DNA of 64,000 bases from Owenia fusiformis. Lineage: Eukaryota; Annelida; Polychaeta; Sabellida; Oweniidae. The notes below the pieces were generated by a model that saw nothing but the letters and a program-made list of their open reading frames with translations, did no database searches and was not told the DNA's origin. Shown one piece after another: positions 12,101 through 22,365 of the stretch (positions are counted from its first letter, which is position 1; each line of letters begins with the position of its first letter). The translations under genes and the position numbers were made by a program. The stretch is from NCBI GenBank assembly GCA_903813345.2, contig CAIIXF020000006.1:22637936-22701935 (forward strand). Reading direction: 5' to 3'.

Positions 12101-12540
12101 TATCGTATGATCTGTAAAATTAAGCCTTCTGATTGGTCAGTTCTTGTGCTGTACCAATCTGTATTGCTACTGAGATTTTCCCCGTTGATCATCTCCGTCG
12201 CAATACAGAAAATATTGGTACGGAGGGGACAATCTCATTAGCAATACAGAGGATCACACGATAAAAACGTTATCGAATGATTTGAAGTGCAATACAGGAT
12301 ATATTCTGTCTCGATATTCTGTATTGGCACTCGACTTCGTCTCGTTCCAATACAAAATTTCTCGAACAGAATATATCCTGTATTGCACTTCAAATCATTC
12401 AATAACTTATATTATTGATAACATTTTCAATTTCATGTTTCAGGTATAAACCATTTCTTGTAAAGGAGTTTCCCTGTCAAGAATGTAAGCTGGATGTCAA
12501 CCCAGAATATTACCACTTACTGGATGATATTCCTACGTGA
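9194..12540 (+). CDS. Secreted JmjC/cupin-8 2-oxoglutarate oxygenase with thioredoxin-like N-terminus (4 exons, complete)
   Basis: Exons: 9194-10432, 11071-11253, 11669-11811, 12444-12540. They sum to 1662 nt, 553 aa, with consistent phases; the first donor (GTTTGA) is weak. Residues 1-20 form a hydrophobic signal peptide. Residues about 30-150 look thioredoxin-like: a strand at ETCIVGFKPG and a C-terminal YTGSLTVDLLVQFINEHC helix, without a CxxC. The JmjC domain has the FIH spacing: H403-F-D405 (LHFDPFDN), K418 exactly 15 residues after the histidine as in FIH (2-oxoglutarate binding), and H503 in the GEVLFMPSFWWHEV strand. The Fe(II)/2OG site therefore looks intact. The signal peptide predicts action in the ER or outside the cell; the substrate is unknown, probably a protein side chain. 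No KDEL-like tail. A poly(A) signal lies at 12830. Confidence 0.88.
11285..11409 (+). mobile_element. Hairpin-ended dispersed element, copy 3 (reference copy)
   Basis: A well-preserved short copy. It starts with the perfect hairpin GTCACCAC-CAGAA-GTGGTGAC, continues ATGTTGTTAGTCTCCAAC, has a variable core with TCTGTAACAAATTGCAG, and ends GGTGACATTTTGCAAGTTAATGC. The far end therefore repeats the GGTGAC half of the hairpin as a subterminal inverted repeat. No coding capacity. It lies just after exon 2 of the JmjC gene. Confidence 0.8.
11428..11640. repeat. Tandem repeat, about 45-bp unit, five copies
   Basis: Units contain TTTATGTTCCCCTGAAGGAGAGCTTC or TTTATGTTTCTCCTGTAGGAGAGTCTC, followed by AATTACAATA. 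Each unit centres on a small CTCCTG-AGGAG hairpin. The array lies in intron 2 of the JmjC gene directly after the hairpin-ended element. Confidence 0.85.
12140..12406. mobile_element. Nested inverted repeats in JmjC intron 3
   Basis: A long hairpin spans 12269-12406: GTTATCGAATGATTTGAAGT at the left is mirrored by ACTTCAAATCATTCAATAAC at the right, with arms of about 40 bp around GCAATACAGGATATATTCTGT. Immediately left, 12150-12262 forms a second imperfect inverted repeat around CAATCTGTATTGC / GCAATACAGA. It looks like a compound MITE of unassigned class. Confidence 0.7.
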
Positions 12541-12829
12541 GCCACACACATTACAGTTTAACCAGAGAGCATTCCCTTTGACAGATATCATATTTACAGT
12601 AGGACATTCACAATGGAGGATTAATTAAAAAATATCCTATGGTTTTGAGGAATATCATTTTTATCTACGAGGTGATAGTGGAAAATGTTTTACAAAATCG
12701 CCATCCTGATTACACCAACATTTCTATAGCGCCCTAGGAAATTTATTTTGAAATTACACCTGTCATTTCTAAAACCCTTTCGTGCACTTTTAACGATGTA
12801 GATATGGAGAATATCCAGCAGATATGTAC

Positions 12830-12835
12830 AATAAA
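12830..12835 (+). promoter_or_regulatory. Poly(A) signal AATAAA for the JmjC gene
   Basis: AATAAA lies 290 bases after the JmjC stop codon at 12538-12540. It is the first canonical signal noticed downstream. Confidence 0.4.
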
Positions 12836-13778
12836 TGTATTCTTTAAGCATCTAAGAGAAAACGTAACCGAGACTTTTACCAGTGATGTGAACTTATTTT
12901 TTGCGATATAATTTGATTGCCTTAATGCATTTTTTGGTTCCCATCCATCATTTCCTATATTTTTGCGGTGGCCCAAATGTGTAGTATTTGAAATTTGTCT
13001 TATTTCGTTTAGGGCAAATGGTAAAAACCCGGGTAAGGCGTTTTACAAAAACCGATCAGTATTACACTACACTCCAAAAGTGCCTAATGATTTAAGGCGT
13101 TTTTTAGTGACTAGGGTTGTAGTAGTTTTGGAAAAGCGCTTTTGTAAAACCGCAATCGTGATTACACCTATTTTTCAGACCTTAGGTGCCTTTCTGAAAT
13201 GCATGGTGTAATTCCAGCAAGTATGTCACATGTATTGTCATTTACCATATGCATATTTATTTCTATTACTTGTGTCTTTCAATTTGTATATAATATACTT
13301 TTTGCATTTTATTCAGCTGTCAATAGGGGATTTAAGCCCAAGACACAATTGTACAAGATTCTTTTTGCAGCTTTAAACGAGGGTGGCAGCTTGAGTTCTA
13401 AATAAGAGTGGCAGTGCCAGTCTAAAGGCTAGCATACACTATTGTATTTTGCTGTTATTAACATCAACTTTTATGCTAATAATACTTTAATGTTGCTAAT
13501 GGATTACCCCCACTCCAGAAGAATTTGTGACTTGATAAATTTTTGAGCTCTAAAAGAATTATAGAAACCCAATGAATGTGGTGTAAAAAAGTCAAGATTA
13601 ATGAGCTAATTAATGACTGAGCTAGTATGTAGGTTTATTGAATTATTCATATTTACATCCAAGGTTGTGCAGCTGAAACCTTGTGAATCAAGATGACAGT
13701 TGAAATTACTGGGTACACTTTGATAGCACTGCCAGAGCATGTTTGGTGAACTGTTTTGAAACATTCATTTGAGACATA

Positions 13779-14008
13779 CAGTAAAACCTGTCTTAGTGAA
13801 CACCTCTCTCTAGTGAACATCTGTCTCTAGTAGACATTCTTCCTCTACAATACTCTACTGACTTCTAGTCAACACCTGTGTCTAGTGAACACCCCTCTCA
13901 GCACATACTCTACTGACTTCTGTATAAATGACCCTCATTGTAGGGAACAGCTATCAACATTGAACTTTTTTCTCGGCAAAAAAAGTTCAATATAAACAGG
14001 TTTTACTG
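13779..14008. mobile_element. pogo/Tigger-like MITE, copy 1
   Basis: The termini are CAGTAAAACCTGTC and its complement, ACAGGTTTTACTG, flanked by the TA dinucleotide on both sides. The internal sequence has diverged repeats of CTAGTGAACACC. These are the established hallmarks of Tc1/mariner-superfamily pogo/Tigger MITEs. No transposase. Confidence 0.85.
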
Positions 14009-14476
14009 TATTTCATGTTGATTGTCTTGCTTCAGACTATAGTTGTAGATAATGTAAACTGATCAACAAACATGAAAGTACATTTAAATTTAATGTAAAT
14101 AATGGAACAGTGCCTCCACCGCAATGTGCAAATTACATTAAGTTTTACAATGCTTATTGGTTATCCCTTGATTATAATCACACTTGGTTCTAGACTTCAC
14201 TTATCGATTCTTCATCAGTGAACTATTCTTCTGCCAAATAAAATAATGTTCAATGTTTTTTGTTACCTTTTTCGGTAACTGCATGTTATTTAAATTAGCA
14301 ATTTGCCATTTTGCTTATTGTAATAAATACAGTATTAAAACAAATGAACAATGTTTGTTGTGCACCTTTTGCCAAAGATGCTGCTACCCTATCTGCACAA
14401 TACATGATCCAATGAAGTACTTTCTAGATCTCGTGGCCTTGATATTTGGCTTGAACTATGTGTAGTTTAATCTTTA

Positions 14477-14592
14477 ATGTCACCACCACAGGTTATAGTC
14501 TCCTTCTTTGTGACAGTGTTCGGCCGGTCTGTAACAAATGGCGTCTCTAACAAATGGCAGGTGGTAACATTTTGCATGTTAATGCCATGTGT
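14477..14592 (+). mobile_element. Hairpin-ended dispersed element, copy 4 (forward)
   Basis: ATGTCACCACCACAGGTTAT start, TATAGTCTCC block, two TAACAAATGGC words, and a GGTGGTAACATTTTGCATGT end. Intergenic. Confidence 0.8.
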
Positions 14593-15799
14593 TGATTTCT
14601 ATAATTGACATTAGAAGCCTTCTATATAGCCAATGGAGTAAGCTCAGGGGAATAGGGAAAATATTCACTATCGCGGGAAATTCAAATATTTGAACATTAA
14701 CGTACAATTTTTTCATGGTCAACATTTTCGATAAATGTCTCAAACTATCTGTCATGGCAAGTATTAATTAAGATTAAGCAGTATTTGCACTTTCGCATGT
14801 TTGGATGGAATAATGAGATATTGTGCAATAAAAATACCTTACTACTTTAAGACAAGATATTAGACAAAAACATGCCAAAATCAAAATTGTACAAAAATGA
14901 CATCACAGCATAAAAGCGAAACTGGTAAGTATAATCTTTACTTTGTTCGACTTTTAATCGATTAAGAAAGTAATTATGTAAGGGACATTTTAATATTAAA
15001 ATTGTGGACACTTTTATTATCACTAATTGATTCTATGCCTCGGGATACATGTATATAACTACCTTAATTAGAAATGATATTAATTTTATGCTTTGAGTGT
15101 TGGGGCCGATGTAGTATCAAATTTTGATTATGCTGTGCATGGAGTGAACTACTGAGAAGACAACAAGGATCGATAAATAGATTCGAAATGAGTTATCCCA
15201 TTACTCACTTGTTCGTATCATTTCAGTTATTCCTACTAAATCTTTTATTCCACTTGAATATTTTTACGAAAAAAAAATAGGCATACTCACTGGCCCATTT
15301 CAAAATTTCCCAAAAATTATGCTTCAAACAAACATTTCACCCGTAGTGGCCTTAGATTGTTTCATTCTGATTTTGCACACCAGCTTACACACCCACAGAA
15401 TGATTATTTGGCTCATTGCGTGGGATGGTTCATTTTGTCCGGGATTTTAGTTAAAAACTTGTCCAGTTTTTAAATGAAAAAATAAATTGTCCGAAATTCT
15501 TGATGTTTCTGAGTGAAATGTAATGGTCCGAGCGGTTCCCCGAATTAAACGTCCCCATCCCTCAAATTTTCTCCGATTGCTTGAAGGGGTAATAAAAATT
15601 AGATGCGAATTGAGAGTAACTTTCTGAAGATTGACAAAACTTTACGAAATGGCACAAACGTCCGATACTCGTGTAAATTTTTCTTAAATTATAACTTTTT
15701 ATTTGAAACAGCAAAAACGTCCGATAGTCCTACTCGTGTCATTTTCCCAAATTATAACGTTTTATTTAAAGACTCCACCCAACACCTCACAATGATTTG

Positions 15800-15972
15800 T
15801 ACAGTAAAACTTGTCTTTATGAACACCTCTCCCCGTAGTTAGAGCCTGTCTCTAATGGACACCCTTCCACCACACATACTTCACTGACTTCTGTAATTTA
15901 CCATCTCTGTAGTGAACACCTACCCGAACACTGAACGTTTTTTCCTGGCAATATCCACAGGTTTTACATACA
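15800..15972. mobile_element. pogo/Tigger-like MITE, copy 2 (decayed right end)
   Basis: Begins TACAGTAAAACTTGTC with internal TGAACACC repeats and ends near CCACAGGTTTTACATA. It is the same family as 13779 but with a degraded 3' terminus. Confidence 0.7.
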
Positions 15973-17861
15973 AAGTTGTAATAGAAAAACCATCTTTCGG
16001 AGCAATGTAAACCCTTTGTATCTTTTGTCATAGCTTTGGTTTGAATCATTACTGGCTGGTTTATTCTGTCCAATTGTAAACAAATTAAGGATGCATGCTC
16101 TATAAAGAGAGAATCAGATCTAGCGAGCAGCCCAACAAAAAGTTGTTTCAACTTTAGAATATTTCTGGCTCGTGTCATTCCTTTTCATGACTATTTTCTT
16201 AAAATCACTAAATTTTCAAAGTTAATAAACAATTTTCGAAATCATATTTGTAGATGTACTTTTACATGTAGATTTCAAATATGATATCACTTTGACTGAA
16301 TTTTGAATATTTAATGACGTAAATCAAGATTTTTTCTACTCGCATCTAGTCTATTGTACACATTGCTTGTATTTTTTGCGACCCCATAGCTCTGATTCTG
16401 CCTTTAAGAACCTTACACTGAAAAATTAGGCGTTGACATCTTGTTAACTTGTAATGTAGATTCTTGTCATATGACTCAATCTCATAAAACGTAGAAAAAA
16501 AATTACCCGCGGACGAAGGTACCTTCTCTAGATATTTTCGGGATCTACTTTTATAAATATTGTAAGGTGACAGTGCTTCTTTGAAACAATCACATTTTAG
16601 CCATAAAGGGATTTGTATCATAATGAGAATGAAATTCGGTATATGCTTTTCAAAATATCAATTCCTACACTTTCTGCAAGCGGTGTAGTTAGTCGACCTA
16701 GTTACTAAGTCGAGATCGGAGTTTTATTGCAAGAGTATTGCTAGGATACATCGCGTCTGCATTCCGGTAAATTTTGCACCAGCCATCTAACTCTTAGGAT
16801 ATTGATTATACGAAATAAACAAGTAACTTAGTAAGTATACGAATTGTTACATTACTTATCAGTGGATCTTATTTAAAGCTGTTGATTGATTGTGTTAAAT
16901 TACGGTATATCATGACTACATGTCAGATTGTGATATGGGAAATTGAAAATGAGAAGTTCGGAGAGGGTGTGGCCAATCAGACTCTCAGTAGTCAGATCAT
17001 CTTACGATTAAGAATTACTGCTTCACATGATATATCACTGTGTTGTTATCCTACAGGATGATTACATTTGTATTTAATCATTATGTAATATTTTACTGAG
17101 GGTCCCTTGCATAAAACAGCCCATGCATAAAAGAAGGTTAACGTTTACGTTCCAAAGGCTGGGTGTCGCTTTAAAAGACTGAAAAATAAAATTCGACTAT
17201 CGCTATAATATAGACTTATTATAGACTACATGCATAAAGTAAGAGAGAACAATATGATATCTGTTTTTAATTTCCGCATAAAAAACAATATGGCGTAGCC
17301 GATGAGTCAAATGGAACAGTTTATTTATCATTTACAATAGGGGAGATTGCTCAATTTTAGTATTCAATAACAGTTTTTTCTGCATAGCAAAGAAAATGGG
17401 TATCATGTTAAACAAACAATATGACATCGTACAGTAATGTATTATATATCATCGGAAAGCTGTTTTCATGTTATTTATGGAATTAGTCAAAGTATGTGCA
17501 CACAGGGTCATTTGAGGCCAATAAGGTCAATTTTGAGTTCATCATTTTAACACTACACACTCTGAAATATAAAAGGATAACCTGCAAGAGGTCAATAGGG
17601 GTCAACCCATAAAATATAGGGCACTCAAACCATATGTTATAGCACCTCTTACATGGCGAAGATTTGAAATATAACATATAATTCAATAGAATTGTAGGAA
17701 AGTGTATATACATTGTAACCCAGACGTTTGTAGAGCTATTCACTAAAAGGTTAAACTGTATAAATTGCAGTAGTCTAGAGAGCTATAGAGGTTTATAATG
17801 TTCTTTTTGGAGGCGGAAATCGAATTGAAATGACTAGTCACAAAATAGCAATAGAGTAAAC

Positions 17862-17976
17862 TTTTTAGATAACAGTCGGGTAAATCTTTAATACACACCT
17901 TATTGGATTGCAATATAATCTAACACAACCAAATAAGGTGTGTTTTAAAGATTTTTTCCGGCTGTTATCTAAAAAT
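17862..17976. mobile_element. 115-bp palindromic MITE
   Basis: Inverted arms begin TTTTAGATAACAGTCGGGTA and end CCGGCTGTTATCTAAAA, with the inner mirror ACACACCTTATT / AATAAGGTGTGT. No coding capacity. Confidence 0.75.
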
Positions 17977-18838
17977 CTGCTTGGAACTATACCATTGGAT
18001 TTCTATGGGAAATTCCTTCAAGAGAATATTTTAGGAATTAAGGAAGGTGTCAGCATTACATAATTTGAGAAATTATTGGCATACATGAAACCTTTTTTTA
18101 AAACAGCATTTATCTTATTGAAAAGCGTTGATTATCAATGATTCCCAGCCCTCTGAAGTTTGAAAAATAAAAATACCTCGGTGTTAATCCATGGATCGCT
18201 ATCTTTGAAAATGAGAAGTAATTTTTGGGATTATATGGTGTAATCTTATAGTCAATGAAACGGTGTATTCATGATTTTAAAAGAAAAACATATTAGCGAA
18301 ATGCATGAAAAGGCTCCCCCAATTCATTCTACATACAACTCGCGGTCCTTTTATTAATTTCATCTTGAGATTCATTTCGATTTGAGATGTTGTAATATCA
18401 TTCATATTTTCCCGTTTCTCGTTTCTGTACCCAGAAAAATAAGGTTGATTTCACGGAAAAGGAATCATTTTAATTTCGAGTTAGGTCACCTTGTAAATAG
18501 CTTTCCAGCACTATGACGAACGCGGTATTCTGAAGAGTTTCTACGTATGCAGATCGCCTGATCTTATATCTAACAAATCAACCAAGTTCATGTTTTACTT
18601 GCGAGAGCTAGTGACAGTAATATCCCGAGAATTATCTGTAGAACATGGCAACTGCAGCTGTTCTAATTTTTATGCTATGTAGCTCAACGATGTACAAGTA
18701 TTTACATAAGCTCGTTTTAGGCGCTATAGTACTAACTAATAACTAAACACGAATGTGTGCGGAGGCAGTTGTCGGGGTTAATAATCACATACACCATCGG
18801 TTAAAGTATGGTAACACAAAAACATTCGCATCCATTTA

Positions 18839-20409
18839 CACCCTGGGTATAGTCTGTCACGTGACTTCATGGATGACGTGTGCGCGAGTGATTCGCATTT
18901 TCTTTCGCTTGAGGTTTGTAATCACACTTTTTACATGTTTTAAGATTTTGTATCTCTGTGAAACTTGTCCCGTACCATCAATGTCTGAAGACGATCTAAT
19001 TCACCAAATATCTCATCCAAGCGTGTCCCGGTTAAAGAGAAATTCGCACTTTTGTGTCTCGCAAAATGACGTGTGCGCGAGTAAATCGAATTTTACGAAG
19101 GATGGGTGCGCGAATCTAAAATATTTTTATTCACTTGAGACAATTCTGCAAGCTAAGGCAGAATACAACTCACGTGACATTTGTTTTTGTCATCTTAAAG
19201 TAGTACAGGGTGTCAAAAAACAACGGCACCCCCCTCTACAGCAAAAGGTACTTTGGTGTGTCATATCTCATTTTAAAGACAATTTAATTCTGGAGTTACC
19301 TGAGAAATATCAGCGTTATATCATATACTTTTACAGATTTACAGCTGATTTCTAGTAGTTGGTATGACCACCAGTTGCTGCTCAAACAGCAGCTTATCTG
19401 GACGGATATGATTTCAATAAAAATTCAGATAAAGGTGTAGCATTGCATAATCCTCTAAGCACTTTCCTCACATTCTACAGAAATACATCCTCACTGTATC
19501 TTTTTTCAAGAGGCTCTTTTTCCATCAATTCCTATACCCTGTTTTTCAGAACTGAGTCCATGTGTTCAGTGTAGTTGAAATCTGGGCTAATACGTTCATA
19601 TTTTACTTTTTTAAGATTTGACCTTTAACCAGTAACAGAGCAGCAAACAAAGTACCGAAATAGCAGACTTTGAAACAATGTAGCTTTTTTAATATAAAGT
19701 TTTATTAAATGAAATTTGATGAGTAACTCCAGAATTAAATTATCTTTCAAATAAGGTATGACAGGATATGTAACATTAAGGACCTTTTGCTGTAGAGGGG
19801 GGTGCCGTTGTTTTTTGACACCCTGTATGTTAAAGAATAGTTTGCTATATTGTAGATGTTTCATGTATGCTGCCGGTTTTATGAGACCGCCAAAAAATTA
19901 ATTCAATTTTTGGTTCAAATTTTAATTCAACTGCAATGCCGGACAGCCCTACAAGCTATTTCAAAACATTTATTGTCATTAAACGTAGACATGTATGTGC
20001 CATACATGAAACATCTACAAAATAGCAAACTATTCTTTAACATACTACTTTAAGATGACAAAAACAAATGTCACGTGAGTTGTATTCTGCCTTAGCTTGC
20101 AGAATTGTCTCAAGTGAATAAAAATATTTTAGATTCGCGCACCCATCCTTCGTAAAATTCGATTTACTCGCGCACACGTCATTTTGCGAGACACAAAAGT
20201 GCGAATTTCTCTTTAACCGGGACACGCTTGGATGAGATATTTGGTGAATTAGATCGTCTTCAGACATTGATGGTACGGGACAAGTTTCACAGAGATACAA
20301 AATCTTAAAACATGTAAAAAGTGTGATTACAAACCTCAAGCGAAAGAAAATGCATATCACTCGCGCACACGTCATCCATGAAGTCACGTGACAGACTATA
20401 CCCAGGGTG
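18839..20409. mobile_element. Long palindromic element, 5-bp target duplication, interrupted by a mariner-type MITE
   Basis: The termini are CACCCTGGGTATAGTCTGTC and its exact complement ending GGGTG. They are flanked by the 5-bp direct repeat ATTTA at 18834-18838 and 20410-20414. The left arm is 18839-19205 plus 19826-19870; the right arm is about 20000-20409. Arms of about 410 bp differ at only a few positions seen by eye. The left arm is split by a TA-flanked insertion (19206-19825). The right arm holds an open frame of 116 codons on the - strand (20037-20387); the left arm carries nearly the same frame because the arms are copies. The frame resembles no protein I know. Confidence 0.85.
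19206..19825. mobile_element. 620-bp mariner-type MITE nested in the palindrome's left arm
   Basis: Inverted termini CAGGGTGTCAAAAAACAACG and its complement ending GACACCCTG, flanked by TA on each side. The inverted similarity extends about 46 bp and resumes farther in (GGAGTTACC / GTAACTCC). Removing it rejoins the host arm at GTAGTATGTTAAAG, which matches the right arm. Confidence 0.8.
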
Positions 20410-20475
20410 ATTTAAAATAAACTAATCCCAAACCTATTGAGGTTTTAAAAATATAAAACGGGGATTTGACAATGT

Positions 20476-20932
20476 CACTGCTACCCAACTTATTACACAG
20501 ACGTATCGTCGGTGTATCATGGCGGAACTTCCTCCGGGACTAGGTTTCGGTAAGATTTTTTTATTTCCCGATTTACACCTACTTATAAGTCACGTTGTGG
20601 ATAATAATTTGGCTCGAAGTTAAGGAAGATAGTCTAGTTTGAGAATGTGTCGATGGTTTTAGGTTTTATATGTTAACAAAGACACAATTCACGTATTAAG
20701 TCCCTCGCTTTTCTTACACTGACGATCTTTGTTAACATATAAAACCTAAAAACATCGACACATTCTCAAACTAGACTATCTTCCTTAACTTCGAGCCAAA
20801 TTATTATCCACAACGTGACTTATAAGTAGGTGTAAATCGGGAAATAAAAAAATCTTACCGAAACCTAGTCCCGGAGGAAGTTCCGCCATGATACACCGAC
20901 GATACGTCTGTGTAATTAGTTGGGTAGCAGTG
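20476..20932. mobile_element. 457-bp near-perfect palindrome with 5-bp target duplication
   Basis: Arms of about 205 bp begin CACTGCTACCCAACT and end AGTTGGGTAGCAGTG, separated by a spacer of about 45 bp (20684-20728). A 5-bp direct repeat, AATGT, flanks the element at 20471-20475 and 20933-20937. Each arm, read inward, contains ATGGCGGAACTTCCTCCGGG and then GGTTTCGGTAAGA. That looks like a captured first coding exon (MAELPPGLGF) with a splice donor. It lies only 66 bp from the previous palindrome, which also has a 5-bp duplication. Confidence 0.85.
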
Positions 20933-21589
20933 AATGTGATATTTCCCTCTTGCCCTCCGGGCCCTCGGAAAATATCATATTGTCCCTCGAAATAAAACCC
21001 ATATTGAATCCCTCCCAGTAAATAACCTCTATTAACAGCGTAACTAGAGAGCGGGGTGGTTATTTTCTTTACAGAAACATCGTTCAGACCCCGCTCCTCA
21101 AATTGATGAAAAATCTAAATACGTTTGAAACAGAGAGGTTAAAAAGATTTATGGAGTCTTGATTGGTATGGGATACGTCTGTTATGTTGATTTAGATGAC
21201 ACGATCTTTCCTTCGTGGAAGATGCGGTCCCTGAGGATATACACATATTTCTTTAGGGATAAAACCTGTATCTAAAACACTTATTTTTTGAAGGATGTAC
21301 TATTTAACAAGGAACCTTCAACATGATGGTTGTTAACAGTTGCTTAAGGAAATAAACGTGACCTCCAATACTCTTTCCATTAGTTCCACTTTGCTTTTTA
21401 CAGCGCTTCGTATCTTCAATTACCCTTTGCATTCGTTTGACTTCACTTCTTAAAAGAGAGCTTCGTCTTCTAGTTTAACTAGACTCTGCACGCAGGGTAA
21501 TCTTCAATGCACCTTAAAAACTTTAGAATTTAGAAAGTAACTGGAAAACGATATACATGTAGTTTTAGACTAGTACATATATGATGTTC

Positions 21590-21700
21590 AGACCCGTAGG
21601 CAAGTGTTGGGAGAATCAGGTTCAAAATCATGCAGTTTTCAACATTTTGAGCACTTCTCGAGAGTGGTTTTGGGCCAAAAATTGACCCCCCTTGGTAAAA
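21590..21700. repeat. Dispersed GC-rich-ended repeat, copy 2 (inverse of 2600-2812)
   Basis: CAGACCCGTAGGC at one end, TTTTGAGCACTTCTCGAG in the core and a GGGCCAAAAATTGACCCCCC segment mirror the copy in the WDR45 intron. Confidence 0.5.
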
Positions 21701-22365
21701 GCTTATATTCAACCGAAACTTACAAGGACTTGTAGCTAGACCAGGCACCGTATCATAACATTCTGTTTTCATATTCAAATTATTATACTTACAGGGTGTC
21801 AAAAATATGTTCTCCCCTCTTAGATTTAACACACACATAATGTTGCATAACTTTTCTGTCTGTGTGATATCTGATTTGTTCTTTGATATACCAAAACTAG
21901 GCTTCATGGTGCAACTCCACAAGTTTCAGTTGACTAGCTCAACTAGATGCACTTCTAAGCTCAAAAGTTCATACTTTTGAAATTAAGAAGGGAGGACATA
22001 TTTATTTGAGTTGTTATCAACCCGGGGTATTAACATTTTATATTATAGTTATATTATTTTATTTTTAACCTTGGTTGAAGAAAATTCTGAGGATCCCAGT
22101 TTTTTCTTCATCTGGGTTTAATCAACAGCAACATTTTAGATGCATACTATTCGTGTATGTTTTGCTTTAACCATGTCACTATTATATGTTTTATGGATGC
22201 ACTTTTAAAGTGGTATCCCATAAATAAATGAAAAAAACATCATTAAACGGTCGTAAATTGTTCGTGTATACTATCGGTCAACTGCTATTTTACCCTTCGC
22301 TTCTTAAAAGAGAGCTTCGTCTCTGCGCGCAGGGTACTGCTATTTATGAATATAATTTCAGAAAA

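Larger units (their letters stand above)
12836..22365. other. Gene-poor interval between the JmjC and PLAC8-like genes
   Basis: No exon chain was recognised on either strand across about 9.5 kb. The interval is filled with MITEs and foldback elements, listed separately. Open frames of 60-130 codons here have no recognisable domains, and several simply read through transposon arms. Confidence 0.6.

Noticed and set aside
16346-16621. 91-codon - strand frame
   Set aside because: It looks moderately protein-like, but no family, splice signals or neighbouring exons support it.
18753-19355. A 200-codon open frame on the + strand
   Set aside because: It reads into and across the left arm of the palindrome and into the nested mariner MITE. 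The same peptide recurs from the right arm. It is best treated as transposon sequence, not a host gene.
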